This document shows, piece by piece, positions 11,640 to 23,771 of a stretch of DNA of 64,000 bases (its first letter is position 1; every line of letters begins with the position of its first letter). Under the pieces are notes generated by a model, which searched no databases, was not told the origin of the DNA, and saw only the letters and a program-made list of their open reading frames with translations. The translations under genes and the position numbers were made by a program. This stretch comes from Ovis canadensis. Lineage: Eukaryota > Chordata > Mammalia > Artiodactyla > Bovidae. The DNA lies in contig NC_091255.1 of the NCBI RefSeq assembly GCF_042477335.2, forward strand, positions 33,830,501 to 33,894,500, written 5' to 3'.

Positions 11640-11785
11640 AAACCAAGCCCTGGATGGTTCTGAGGAGGAAATTGAGACACAGTAAGGGAATGAGTGACAT
11701 GGCCAAGGCTACCCAGAAGTTCCCACCAGAGCTGGGCTGAGAATCCAGGTCCCTAACTCCTAGCTCAGAATTTTCATTTTAACTC
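11640..11785 (-). repeat. MIR SINE, antisense
   Basis: A tract with 'aattgagacacagtaagggaatg', 'catggccaaggctaccca' and 'gagctgggctgagaatccaggt' follows the antisense MIR order. Diverged. Confidence 0.5.
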
Positions 11786-12331
11786 CACCTGGATGAAATC
11801 TCATTTTGGCTTTGCTGCTAAACCAAAAACATAGGCAAGACAACATTTAGTTGGTTTTTGACAATTAAAAAATGTGTAGTTTATCCTGGTCTTGTAACTG
11901 ATTTCCCCTTCTTGGAGGTAACTACCAAATGGTAGTCTATAGCCACACACATGGCCATGTACATACACTGCCATTTACACACATGGCCATTTAATGTAAA
12001 CCAGTTAAAATTAAATACATCACTGCATTACCCTTGGTCAGTAGTTAGTGGCTAGTACATTGGACAGGGGAAAAATAGAACATTTCCATCATCAATTCAG
12101 ATTCTAGTGGGCAGTGTTGGTCCAGATTAGATTAGTTAGTATAGATTAATTGCCTCATTTTATTTTACACTTCCCCTCATGAGCTAACCGCTTCCTGGCC
12201 TGGGAGGTGCCTGTTTTCTGGTGAAGTGTCTTATCAAATGTCTGCTGGACTGTTATAACCTTCCTAGTCCCTGGTTTGTAATGAAACTAATTTTTTTCTG
12301 CATAAATTAATCTTTTTTTATTTTTTTAAAG
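11786..12331 (+). other. Intron, nothing recognised
   Basis: KIAA0753 intron leading to the acceptor ttttttaaag at 12331. It includes a short imperfect repeat of 'cacacatggccat' near 11940-11990. No exon was seen. Confidence 0.5.
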
Positions 12332-12413
12332 AAATACCAGGAGACAGTTCGCCAAAGATATAATAAAATTGTATATACCGACCCTCATTTTTGGATGCAG
12401 GAAGAAAAAAATG
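12332..12413 (+). CDS. KIAA0753: KIAA0753 coding exon (5th in window)
   Basis: An 82-nt exon entering in phase 0 and leaving one base (G) for the next exon, with donor gtgagt. It encodes [20 protein letters not shown] followed by WMQEEKN. The mix of aromatic and basic residues suggests a conserved, structured segment after the acidic helix. The split codon completes as Asp with the exon at 17341. Confidence 0.94.
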
Positions 12414-12575
12414 GTGAGTGTTCCCCCACTTTTCCCTCTACATTGTACTGTGAAAAATTTCACACATACAGAAAAGTTGAAAAAAGTTGTACAGTGGATA
12501 CTCATATATACTTCTTCTAGATTCTACAATTAAAATCTTGCTATATTTGCTTTATCATATATCTCCTTAGCCTCT

Positions 12576-12775
12576 TAGGCTTCCCAGGTGGCTCAGTGGT
12601 AAAGAATCCGCGTGCCAATGCAGGAGACACGAGACACAGGTTTGAACCCTGGGTTGGGAAGATCCCCTGGAGGAGGGCATGGAACCCATTCAGTATTCTT
12701 CCCTGGGAAATCCCATGGACAGAGGAGCCAGGTGGGCTACAGTCCATGGGGTCGCAAAGAGCACACATGAGCACC
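12576..12775 (+). repeat. Bov-tA SINE, sense
   Basis: It begins 'ggcttcccaggtggctcagtgg' and runs through 'aagatcccctggaggaggg' to 'ccatggggtcgcaaagag', the canonical sense order. Confidence 0.9.
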
Positions 12776-13059
12776 CATCAATTCATGTTACTTTTGGATG
12801 CATTTTAGAGTAAGTTGCAGACATTGGTACATCTTACCCGAAACATTTCAACCTGTGTATCAGCAGCTGGAGCTTCATATTTACTTAGAGTGCTTTTTCC
12901 TTTTGAGATAAAATTTACATCAATGAAATATGCAGATCTTAACGGTATTATTTGATGAGTTTTGACAAATGGGTGCATCTTTGTTACCCACACTCCTTCC
13001 GTCACCCTGTGCTCCTTCCCAGTCAGTGCCCCCCTACCCAGCCAACCACTGTGCTTTTT

Positions 13060-14645
13060 TTTTAACTTTAGATTAATTTTGCCTATTCTGGAATTTCATA
13101 TAAGTGGAATCATACATGTATTTAACCTTTTGTCTTTCATTTGGCAAGATGTCTTATAATGTATCTATTACTCATTTCCTGTTGCTAGGGTAACAAGCTT
13201 AAGTTAGTAACAAGTTATAGCACAAATGTAGTGGTTTAAAACAAATTTATTCTCAAATGAATTCCTGGAGTTCCGAAGTCTGACTGTCTCACAGGGCTAA
13301 AAGCAAGGGATTGGCAGGGCTGGCTCCTTCTTTCAGCTTCTGAGGCTGCCTGCGTTCTCAGGCTTGTGGCTGTATTACTCCAGACTGCTTCTGCCTTCGC
13401 ATTGCCTTCTCCTCCCGAGTCCCATCTTCCTCTGCTTGCCTGTTACAGTGACTTGCTGTTACCTTTAGGGCCCATCCCAGTGATCCAGGTTACTTTCCCC
13501 ATCTCAAGATCCTTAAAGTCCCTCCTGCTGTAGAAGAGACATTCACAGGTGTCAGGGGTCAGAATCTGGACATCTTGGGGAGCCACTGTTCAGCCTGCCG
13601 CACCTGGCGTCAGTGTCCATTCCTTTTTATTGCTGAGTAGTGTTCCATTGTACACAGGCACCACATCTAGCTGAGCCATTTGCCTGGAGATGTGCATTTG
13701 ATTGTTTTTAATTTGGGTCTATTAGAAATCTGCTGAGTGTATTCATGTGTAATCTTTTTATGGACATAGGTTTTCATTTCTCTTGGATTAAAAACCTGAG
13801 TAGATTTGCCAGATTATGGGCTAGGCACATGTCTAACTTTATAAAAACTGTCAAACATTTCCCCAAAGTGACTGTACCATTTTACACTCCCTGCATTGAG
13901 TTCCTACTGCTAGAGATCCTTGCCAGCATTTGAATTGTCAAAGTCTTTTTCATTATAACCATTCTGGTACACCCGTAGCAATATGTCTTTGTGGCTTTAA
14001 TTTCATTTCTTTGGTAATAATGATGTTTAGAACATTTTCAGGTAATTATTAGTCATTTGTATATCTTTCTTTATGAAGTGTCCAAGTCTTGAATTGGATT
14101 GTCTTTTTATGTTTGAGTTATAGGAATTCTTCATGCATTTGGATGTGAATTCTTTGCCATATATATACTATTTTCAAAACAGCTCTATTGAGATCTAATT
14201 CACATACCATAAAATTCATCCTTTTAAAGTTGAGTCGTTTTTAGTATATTTACAGAATGTTGCAAATGTCATTGCTGTCTAATTCCAGAACATTTTCATC
14301 ACCCTAACAAGAATCCCAGCTTCCATTAGCAATCACTTCTCATTCTCCCCCATCTCTTCCCAGCAGCCACTAATCTACTCGGGTGAGTGTTTGCAAATAT
14401 TTTCTCCCATCTGTAGCTCACGTATGTATTTTCTCGAATGTGTTTTGTTATGAGGAAACATTTTAAATTTTGATAAAGTCTAAGCTATCCAATGTTTCTT
14501 GTATAGATTTTGCTTTCTTTGATCTCATAAACCTTTGCCTATTCCCACGTTGAGAAGAGAAGCTCTTGTTTTCTTCTAGAAGCTTTATGGTTTCAGTTTG
14601 TATGTATAGGCCTGTGATCCATCTTGAATAAAACTTGGCTCTGGT
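13060..14645 (-). repeat. Old L1 (L1M/HAL1-type), antisense, interrupted
   Basis: Degraded antisense L1 text: 'tattctggaatttcatataagtgg', 'ttgctgagtagtgttccattg', 'caaagtgactgtaccatttt' and 'attcacataccataaaattcatcc'. An unrelated block at about 13155-13605 interrupts it. No open frame survives. The ends are approximate and the 14160-14380 part may be a separate L1 3' UTR piece. Confidence 0.65.
13155..13605. repeat. Interspersed repeat inside the L1, family not assigned
   Basis: The segment with 'gtagtggtttaaaacaaattt', 'gagttccgaagtctgac' and 'gggcccatcccagtgatccagg' matches a common mammalian repeat I cannot name with confidence. It splits the antisense L1 and so is probably younger than it. 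Confidence 0.45.
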
Positions 14646-15137
14646 TTGAGGTAGAGGTTGAGGTTCATTTTTTCCTTCTGCTAATGGATATTCATTTGTT
14701 CTTACACCATTTGTTGAAAAGACTTTGTTTTCTCTTCCACTTTTTTAAAAATTCATACATATGCCTTTTGGCTGCAGTTGCTAGGCCAGTGTCGCAATTT
14801 GGGCTGGGGTGTGTTGCTCAAGTTCTCTTTGACTTATGCTTATCAGTTACTACTTTACTCAATGAAAGAAGGAAAACAAAAGGTGGTTAAACATTACCTC
14901 TAAAGGATTTTTGGTACTGTGAGTATTAAGAGAAGGAAAGGAAGTTGTGGGTATAGAAGATTTATAATAGCAGTGTATGTACATAGACTTCTTTAAAAGA
15001 GGATGAGTTTGGGGTATTGTCTTAGGAAAAGTGTTCTCTGTGTCACATTTTCACTGAAAAATGAGCCATCTAAACACAATAGAGATTCATTCCTTTCAGT
15101 TTGGGTAATTGTTTTTAAAGTGTACCATTCATAGTGT

Positions 15138-15460
15138 TATTTATTTATTTATGGCTGTGCTGGGTCTTCGATGCTGTGTGGGTGGCAAGCAGGGGCTGCT
15201 CTCTGGTTGTGGGCAAACTTCTCTTATTGTGGTGACTTCTATAGATGCAAAGCGGAGGGCTCCAGGGCACGCCTGCTTCAGGAGTTGCAGCATGTGGCCT
15301 CAGTGGTGGAGGTTCTCAGACTCTAGAGTGCAGGCTCAATAGTTGTGGCGTACCGGCTTAGTTGCTCTGCGGCATGTGGAATCTTCTGGATCAGGGACCG
15401 AACCTGTGTCTCCTACATTGGCAGGCGGATCCTTAACCACTGAGCCACCAGGGAAGCCCC
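15138..15460 (-). repeat. CHR-type (tRNA-Glu-derived) SINE, antisense
   Basis: It starts with (TTTA)n followed by 'tggctgtgctgggtcttcg' and ends 'ggcggatccttaaccactgagccaccagggaagcccc' (in parts), the reverse complement of a long cetartiodactyl CHR SINE. Confidence 0.85.
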
Positions 15461-15657
15461 AGTTCTGGTAATTTTTCAGGCTCCATTCTTTGTTCCTCTC
15501 ATTCTCTCTCTCCTCTAGCCCTACTCCAGCTTCTGTGTTTGTCCTCACATGACAGGTGAACCATTCTTCCAGGCCCACCTTATGTTTGCTCCTTCCTGTG
15601 AACTCTCATAGACTTCTGCCATGTCCTGCCCTGTTAGAGATGTTTCTGGAGGGTCTT

Positions 15658-15940
15658 TGCTGCTGCTGCTGCTGCTGCTGCTAAGTCGCGTCAGTCGTGT
15701 CTGACTCTGTGCGACCCCATAGACGGCAGCCCACCAGGCTCCCCTGTCCCTGGGACCCTCCAGGCAAGAACACTGGAGTGGGTTGCCATTTCCTTCTCCA
15801 GTGCACGAAAGTGAAAAGTGAAAGTGAAGTCGCTCAGTCGTGTCCGACTCTTCGCCACCCATGGACTGCAGCCCACCAGGCTCCTCCCTCCCTGAGATTT
15901 CCCAGGCAAGAGTACTGGAGTGGGTTGCCATTGCCTCTGG
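15658..15940 (-). repeat. Bov-A2 dimeric SINE with (CTG)n, antisense
   Basis: A (CTG)7-8 run, then two Bov-A monomers in antisense joined by 'gaaagtgaaaagtgaaagtg'. Near-identical flanks 'ggagggtctt' (15648) and 'ggagggtcctt' (15940) suggest a target-site duplication. Confidence 0.88.
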
Positions 15941-16544
15941 GAGGGTCCTTATGTCTCCCAAATAAGCCAGAGAGGTTTATCATATTAAGTAGTATCCCAG
16001 CTGCATCTAGCAGGGTCATGACCCGGGGATGAGCCTTCTCATCACCGCCTAGTGAATCAGTGGGCATCTTTCGGTTTAGAAGCAGAGGAAAGGGGAGTGC
16101 TGAAGGGCAACTGTTTCACTGTTGGTTTGGCCATTGGCCACAGTCAGGTTGCATCGTGCAAAAGATAGCCTTACCAAGGACTCAGTGTTCTCTTTTTCAA
16201 GGGCAATTTAAATTATTAGTCACTATCTCTGACTCTGCTGGAGTCTAGGTATGCATTTCAAAGGAGCTTTGAAGAACACCAAGAACTGAAATGAATTTGT
16301 GGATACTTTAAATCCAGAACCATGAAATCCTCATAAGAACCCTCTGTCTCTAATTATTCTGATTGTATGTTCAGTTGAATCACAGAAACCAAATTTAAAG
16401 TGATCTGTGAATTGTGCAGTGTCAAATCTGTATCTCTTATTTTCTCTTTTCTGAAGTCAATTGAAAATTGATTGTACTTTCAGTAATATTTTTATAAAAA
16501 CTGACTTATGCAGTATTTCTTTTTATTAATATATTTTTAAAGTT

Positions 16545-16678
16545 TTTGAAAATTAAAAAAAAAATTTTGGCCACTATTGCATGTAATGTGGGATCTTAGT
16601 TTCTCAACCAGGGATTGAACCCATACCCCCTGCATTGGAAGTGTGGAGTCTTAACCTCTGGATTACCAGGGAAGGACC
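16545..16678 (-). repeat. Short CHR-type SINE, antisense
   Basis: 'tttggccactattgcatg', 'gggatcttagtttctcaaccagggattgaaccc' (in parts) and 'attaccagggaagg' give the antisense tRNA-derived SINE order. Confidence 0.75.
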
Positions 16679-16679
16679 T

Positions 16680-17340
16680 ATACAGTATTCCTGTGCGTAA
16701 AAAATCATAAACAAAGAAATACATGAGTCAGAGAAAGGTGTTTGACTTATACTTGCTCTTTACCTAAGAGAAGGGCAATTTTCTTTTTATATCTGAGATG
16801 TGTTTAAAATGATAAATAATCCAAAGCTCCAAGGAGCTGTCAAGCCTGCCGCAATGTATAGTTAATACGTTAATGTTTTGACTGTCATCATGCAGATTTT
16901 CCCAGCGAAGCTCAGACACAAATTGTCAGCTAGTCAGGTGTTCAGGTGTTGAGTGTTCTTTTTTTTCCCTTCTCCAGTAATCAGATAATTTAAAGGTTAA
17001 AAACAAACCCAACTGCTCAAGACTCCTTGAATGAGGGGTGGATCCTAATGGAACCTGGCTTTGCACAGGCCTCTTCAAGGAGTCTACCTCAGAGCTGACA
17101 GAAGCTTTGAAACAAGTTCCTTATTTCTTAAAACTAACTCCTCATTGGTTTGTTTCTTGATAACTTTTACATTCACCTTTTCAGGTAGAACAGAGGCGTT
17201 GTCTGCCTTTCGCACTGCCAGCTCAACCCTTATGCTTAAGAGACATGCCTGTGAACTTCCTCACAGGTTACTGGCCACTCCAGTGATGTCTACTCCAGCA
17301 TTTCTTTACGTATAGTCATTTTATGCCTCTCCTTTTCTAG
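16680..17340 (+). other. Intron, nothing recognised
   Basis: KIAA0753 intron ending in the strong acceptor ccttttctag at 17340. No repeat or extra exon was identified. Confidence 0.5.
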
Positions 17341-17461
17341 ACCAGAAATTTCCAGCAGTAAGTGAAAGGCCTCTTTCTCCTCATCCAATCAGGATCACAA
17401 AGACTGCAGCTCGAAAAGACCCAGATGTGAACATCGTGTTAGAAGGGCCCTGCAGTGGCGC
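17341..17461 (+). CDS. KIAA0753: KIAA0753 coding exon (6th in window)
   Basis: A 121-nt exon. The incoming G plus AC gives Asp, and it ends two bases into a codon before donor gtaagt. It encodes [20 protein letters not shown], then a basic stretch, and ends with [11 protein letters not shown]. Pro/Ser/Arg-rich and probably flexible. The next exon supplies T to complete Ala and continues [10 protein letters not shown], matching my recollection of KIAA0753. Confidence 0.93.
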
Positions 17462-17944
17462 GTAAGTGGTAATGAGCCTGTCTGATTTCATTTGTAGTTG
17501 GTTACCTTTGACCTTGTTGGATTTTACATTCCTCCAATAACCACAAGACAGAGAGAGATTCTTCTCTTGACCAAAATCTTGCCAAACTCCAAGATGGCCC
17601 AGCAAAACAATGTGTTTATAAGATGGGCATTGAGTGTGTTGCATCTTAAGGAGCCTTTAGTAACAGCTGATTTTTACGATTGAAAGCATCACAGTGGCAC
17701 AGGTGACTTTTGCAAGTCATTACGGCAAGATTTGCTTTAAGAATTCTTTTGTCCAGATGTTGCTCCCATGAGGATGGTTGGTTCATGTAAAGGAGAAACA
17801 GTGAGTGGTGATGCTGGGTTTGATGCAGCGTGAGGAAGGAAAATGAAGGTCAGCCTTTGGTTGTCCAACCATCAGGATGCATTAACGGTTTACTCTCACT
17901 TGTAGATGATTTTGAATGCTCTCATCATTTTTATTTGCTCTCAG

Positions 17945-18169
17945 TTCTCTGGATGAAAGTGTGGGAACAGAGGAGAGATCGGAGAAAAGAGAAGCTCCCC
18001 TTCCTTCCCTTTCAGAAGATGCTCAACAGACAGAAGGCCGAGCTGCCCTCTTTGTCCCGCCGGTCATGCGTCGTAGCATCGTTGACTACTGCCGCCGTTT
18101 CGAGCACTACCTGCGGGTGATTGCGCACGAGGCCGTGGGCTCCTTCAACCCATGGCTCATAGCTGAAAG
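17945..18169 (+). CDS. KIAA0753: KIAA0753 coding exon (7th in window)
   Basis: A 225-nt symmetric exon (phase 2-2) with acceptor tgctctcag and donor gtcagg. It begins [20 protein letters not shown], an acidic disordered segment, and ends in a conserved folded-looking region including [20 protein letters not shown], then [14 protein letters not shown]. The aromatic/basic C-terminal half continues directly into [12 protein letters not shown] of the last exon. The intron before it is only 483 bp, while the one after is 11.4 kb. Confidence 0.95.
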
Positions 18170-20400
18170 GTCAGGAGGAGGGCTTGCGCTCTGTTGAGGA
18201 ACAGGGTGCCATGTGTTAACTTGACTGCAGAAAGACCTGGCCGAGGTCTCAGGCCAAGCTTTTGGGTCCTGGAGTTCCAGTGGCTGCTCTGGGGCTGGGG
18301 AACAGGCTTTCTCTGCCAAGTGCCTTTCTTCAGGGAGAGGAGATGGGAAAACAGCATGGCTGATGCCATCCCGAGGAGCATGCTGCAGCCTTCCACCAGA
18401 AGCAGAAACTTTGTTCAGGGCAGGCTTCCTGTTGGTGTTAGTGAGGTCAGCGTCATCAGAGAACGTGAATTATGACCAGGCAGGAAGCAGTTACGATCTT
18501 GAAATCTTCATGGTCAGGTCAGACTTGCAACAGGACAGCGGGTCTATAGACCTCACTACACTTAACCTTCTCCTTCTGGCTGTCGCCTCCCCTGAGAAAG
18601 GGGAGGTCTATGGAGTCAGAAGACAGTCCCACTGCTGCTAGATATTTGAAGAATGGGTAGCCTTCTTTCATGTAAATATTCAATTGAAAGATGTGTGCAA
18701 ATTCATTCTTTAGAAATAGTGCTCAAATTTAAATTCCTTACGAGTATCATTTTATTATATACGAGCAGATAATTTTCATCAGTGAACCTAGAGTATACTG
18801 TTATGACATCTTTCTTGAACAGGTTTCAAACATGTTCCAGGAGTTAATAATTGCCTCTTTTTAAGTTGCTTATTTTTTTAATATATTATTCAAGTTCTTC
18901 ACATTCTAGCCAACACCTCTCAACATAATTTTCCTCGTGATTTGATGTGTTGGTTAATCTCACCTCCACCCCCACTCTTTCTCCTGAGACTCTCTTTCCT
19001 TCTACCCCAGCCTGGCCCAACCACTTTCTAGATGTGCAGTGCGGCTCTTGTCCTGGCATATGTCTTCATCACCACCCTGGGCATGAGGTTCTCCCTCCCA
19101 CGTTAGGGTCCTTGTGTTTTGTTCCCACGTGTCTTCCTCCTTCCTGGTTTACTCCCTTACTTTGATGGAGCCTATACTGCTCTGTGTATCACAGGACAGT
19201 TCCTGAGACTTATACGTTTGAAAGTGTCTTATCTTCATATTTGACTGATGATTTGGTTGAGTTTTAAATTCCTGGTTTATTTTTCCCAAAGAATATGCCT
19301 CTCTTCCTTTGTGGAGGTGAAGGAGGGATAGTCACGTAGCTGCCACGAGCAGGGGTAGAGACCCGTCAGTCTACCAGCTCATCCTGCAGTCTCAATCTGC
19401 GTTCTCATCTCCTACCCAATACTTCTTTCCACTTTCATGGTTCCTGGTTCTCTTACTTCCAGAGACTTTGTAATGTTCTGTGAGACAGATCAGCTTGCTT
19501 TTCCTTGGTGTCTTCTGCTATACACCCTAAGATTTCTGCTTCCTCTGCATTTCCTCTGAACTGCTGAGTCGTTTTGATTACCTGTCTCATCTACTTTTGT
19601 CTTCTTCTCCATGTAGTTTCATATGTTCGTTTATCTCCTTTTATTATAGTGGGGATTTGGGTGGGATCAGAGATAATCACATGTCCACTCCCTTAAGTCA
19701 AACCTGAAGTCCTAAGGCTTCTCATAATATATGTACCCTTTGAAGCATATGAAGACCCTTTGTTCTGGTTGAGATGCCACGTATATTTCCTGGGGAGGAG
19801 AGTAGAGTAAACTTGACTTGCTTCCATGCATTAACCTGCAGCCCTGTAGCATGCCCACTGGTTTGCACAGAGCTTGTCTGGATTGATTAGACTAACTGGC
19901 ATCTTGGGAAATTTAAAATAAGCTAAAGGAGATAGACTGTTCCCGGTATTACATTCTTAACACGTGATTAATGATACATTTTGTTACAGTGCTGTAGATG
20001 TAGGGGGAATCTCTCTCTCCCCCTGTGAGGACAAATAGGGTAAGATATAGAGGTTAAAGTTGTTAAAATATGCCTGAACTTCACAGATGATCTCCTCTCT
20101 TGTCCTGGACCCTCAAGTGACAGCACATCTAAATATTCTAGCTCTGTTTTTGATCTCTCTTGGTTCTTATTTGGGTGTCCCAAAGATGAGAAGTGTATTG
20201 ATCTAATCTTGAAGAAATATCCAAGGATAGCTGGCTTCATCTGATAGCCTCTTGGGTGAGGGAGAAATCAGCTGAGTTTTTCCTCTTTATTTTACTGTCT
20301 CCCTTCCTCCCTTCACCTGGAGAAAAGGACTATTCCAGTGATCAGAAGGGGCAGATAGTATAAACTGGATGTAAATAAAAGCATGATTCTGAAAGGAAAG
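18170..20400 (+). other. Intron, nothing recognised
   Basis: The first 2.2 kb of the 11.4 kb last intron of KIAA0753. Several short open frames on both strands (18107-18641) follow the exon with no homology I recognise. No clear repeat was identified. Confidence 0.45.
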
Positions 20401-20409
20401 GTTTAAGGT

Positions 20410-21389
20410 GGTGATGCTTTTAATGAAAGCAAACTCTTAAGGATTCCTGGTTGGAAAAACAAATCAGGAGACTTCTGGTTGAAAAGAGCAGACTGAACAT
20501 ACGATTTATCTCTACTCCCTGTAGCCCTATATCACTGTATGTCACTGAAAGACTGAATAAAAGGCATGAAACCATAAATGACAGCAAATAAGAACCAGCA
20601 GGAAAATTTTGGAAGCCATGAGCAGTTAGACAAATAGGCAATGACTTACCAGACCAGAGAGAGCCAAGAACCTGATGAGGGTGGAGCCAAGAATCAAGCT
20701 AATTTGTGCAGAAGAATCTTGGTAAGACTCAGGAAGGACAAGCACTGGGGATGCATGGGTGCAAGGGAGTCAGAGCATAGGAGGTTTAACTGGAATTCTC
20801 ATTCTCAAATAGAGCAGATCACTAAGAGATCCCAGCATTTCTGAAAACCATGAAAGCTACAGAGGCTAGTATAAACAGAAAACATTGAACTAACAGGATT
20901 TACAGAATGTGAGAAGAGGGGAAAAGGAGGAATGGAAAACTAACGAGGAAATTCTATAAGAATCTCCAGAAGGTCATTAGTCTCTAGATTGAAAGGATTC
21001 ACCAGTTGTTCACTGCGAGTGCATGGGTGAATAAATGCATGAATAAATGAAACTGAACACATCATAACATGTTGTGCACAGGAGATGCGAGCATCCTCGT
21101 GTAAGGAGAAGATGACGCAAGGCTCCAGAGTTAGAACCGGGCACGTTCAAATAGTCAGAAATGAGAAGGGTGTGTTGTCAGTAGCAGCCCTGCTACGGGA
21201 TATAAGAGCATGCTTCCAAAGTTCACCCTGGAATTCTGTGCCCAGCTAAATTATCAAATAAAAGGATGGAATAAAGACAGTTTAAGGCACGCAAAGTATC
21301 GAAAAATGTAGTTTCTCAGTAAACTTCTAGAGGGTGTTTACCATCAACATGAGAAAGAGGAAGACAGGATTTAGGAAATTTGGGAACTC
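20410..21389 (+). repeat. Degraded L1-derived sequence
   Basis: Old L1M-like text such as 'ccctggaattctgtgcccagc' and 'aataaaaggatggaataaagac' near 21225-21280. No open frame. Assignment and ends are tentative. Confidence 0.4.
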
Positions 21390-22595
21390 TAACACGTGAA
21401 CTTCCAGATATTCAAGCTGGTTTTAGAAAAGGCAGAGCAACCAGAGATCAAATTGTCAGCATCTGTTGGATCATGGAGAAAAGCAAGAGAGTTCCAGAAA
21501 AACATCTATTTCTGCTTTATTGACTATGCCAAAGCCTTTGACTACGTGGATCACAATAAACTGTGGAAAATTCTGAAAGAGATGGGAATACCAGACCACC
21601 TGACCTGCCTCTTGAGAAACCTATATGCAGGTCAGTTAGAACTGAACATGGAACAACAGACTGGTTCCAAAGAGGAAAAGGAGTACGTCAAGGCTGTATA
21701 TTGTCACCCTGCTTATTTAACTTCTATGCAGAGTACCTCATGAGAAACACTGGACTGGAAGAAGCACAAGCTGGAATCAAGATTGCCAGGAGAAATATCA
21801 GTAACCTCAGATATGCAGATGACACCACCCTTAACAGCCGAAAGTGAAGAGGAACTCAAAAGCCTCTTGATGAAAGTGAAAGAGGAGAGTGGAAAAGTTG
21901 GTTTAAAGCTCAACATTCAGAAAACAAAGATCATGGCATCTGGTCCTATCACTTCATGGGAAATAGATGGGGAAACAATGGAAACAGTGTCAGACTTTAT
22001 TTTGGGGCTCCAAAATTACTGCAGATGGTGACTGCCGCCATGAAATTAAAAGACGCTTACTCCTTGGAAGAAAAGTTATGACCAACCTAGATAGCATATT
22101 CGAAAGCAGAGACATTTCTTTGCCAACAAAGGTCCGTCTAGTCAAGGCTATGGTTTTTCCAGTGGTTGTATATGGATGTGAGAGTTGGACTGTGAAGAAA
22201 GCTGAGCACCAAAGAATGATGCTTTTGAACTGTGGTGTTGGAGAAGACTCTTGAGAGTCCCTTGGACTGCAAGGAGATCCAACCAGTCCATTCTAGAGGA
22301 GGTCAGTCCTGGGTGTTCTTTGGAAGGAATGATGCTAAAGCTGAAACTCCAGTACTTTGGCCACCTCATGCAAAGTTGACTCATTGGAAAAGACTCTGAT
22401 GCTGGGAGGGATTGGGGGCAGGAGGAGAAGGGGACGACCGAGGATGAGATGGCTGGATGGCATTACCGATTCGATGGACATGAGTTTGAGTGAACTCCGG
22501 GAGTTGGTGATGGACAGGGATGCCTGGCGTGCTGCGATTCATGGGGTCGCAAAGTGTCGGACACGACTGAGTGACTGAATTGAACTGAACTGAGC
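21390..22595 (+). mobile_element. BovB (RTE) LINE 3' half, sense, about 1.2 kb
   Basis: It opens in the reverse-transcriptase palm, with FIDYAKAFDYVDHNKLW. The reading frame is broken into several pieces (about 21396-21743, 21563-21847, 21783-22031 and 21967-22254). The catalytic box here still reads YADD (near 21815). It ends with the typical BovB 3' tail 'gaattgaactgaactgagc'. It is 5'-truncated and frameshifted, hence inactive. Its whole length is complementary in orientation to the 3' part of the antisense copy at 7988-10125. Confidence 0.93.
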
Positions 22596-22629
22596 ATGGA
22601 ACTTCCAGGAAAATGGCGAAAGCTATTTT

Positions 22630-22770
22630 CAAGAGAATTTTTTTTTTTAATTTAAATTTTGGCTGCACCACGCAGCATGTGGGATCTTTAGTTCTCCACC
22701 CAAGGATCAAAACTGAGCCCCCTACAGAGGAGGTGCAGGGTCTTAACCAAGACTACCAAGGAAGTCCCTC
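22630..22770 (-). repeat. Short CHR-type SINE, antisense
   Basis: A T-rich start, 'ttggctgcaccacgcagcatg', 'gggatctttagttctcc' and 'taccaaggaagtccc'. Confidence 0.8.
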
Positions 22771-23479
22771 CAAGAGAATTTTTCAGTGAGCATAAATTCA
22801 GTGTCGTCTAGAATAGGACAGAGGGCTCTAGGAGGAATAGTTTCCAGACAGGGAAGGCAGGGTAAGAAAGGTTAAAAAAGAAGAAAACAAACACGTTACC
22901 TAATGTGCTTTGGAGCTTGTATTGGGAGCACACATTGAATGTATTTGTGTTTCTCTCATAGTTTGGGGATGAATTAGTGATAGGAATATAGAAAGCAAAG
23001 CAAAGCAAGCATAAAAACAAAACAAAACAAAGCACAAGTAATCACTTCTGCTTCTAGTAAGGATGTACTTGGTAATTTGGACCGCCTCTCCCACTGAGGA
23101 TCACTGTTAATAGAAAAGTTAGATCCAAAATAAAACATATATGCTTGAAGGCCCCAGGAAGTTAACTAGGTAATAAAGAATAACTGGGCCAGGATCCTGG
23201 AGAAGACTGACCCTGGACTGTCGGTTCTGGGGGAAGGTGAATGGCACTTTCAGTGGTCTTTTCAGATCAGAGGATAGCAGAGGGGATTAAGGGCTTGCCG
23301 AGGGCTGACCTGATGAACTTTGCTCACTTCTGATGGGGACCCTGAAGGGTGGCACTCTGGAATAAGGGTGACCTGGATGCCGGCAGGCCCTCCCAGGACT
23401 CTACTCAGCTCCACTTCGTCTCACTTCCTGAGACTGAGCTGAAGTCATTCTAGATTGTTGCCTGACAGCCACCGAGCAG

Positions 23480-23770
23480 AAGCAAACTTAACTTTTCTCT
23501 GAAGATTTATAACACCATCTTAGGATTTAAATTATTCCTGCAGTTTTCAAACTTAATGTCTGATAAATGGTAAAAAAAAGCCTGGCAGCAGAGAGACATG
23601 ACAATAACAAGAACAGACCCACGGCAGCTCCACATATTAGAGCCATCAGACACAGATATTAAAATAACTGTGCATACTGTGTACATAGAGGTAGAATTTT
23701 GGCAGAGAACTGGGAGTAAAACTAAATCCATGTGGACATTCAAGAATTGAAAAGTAGAATTTCTGAAATG
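23480..23770. repeat. Degraded L1-like sequence
   Basis: Phrases such as 'cagacacagatattaaaataactgtg' (in part) and 'ttcaagaattgaaaagtagaat' resemble old L1 internal sequence. Weak assignment. Confidence 0.35.
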
Positions 23771-23771
23771 A

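Noticed and set aside
21390-22254. BovB open frames as an expressed reverse transcriptase gene
   Set aside because: The copy is 5'-truncated and broken into several frames, with no promoter region. It is a dead element.
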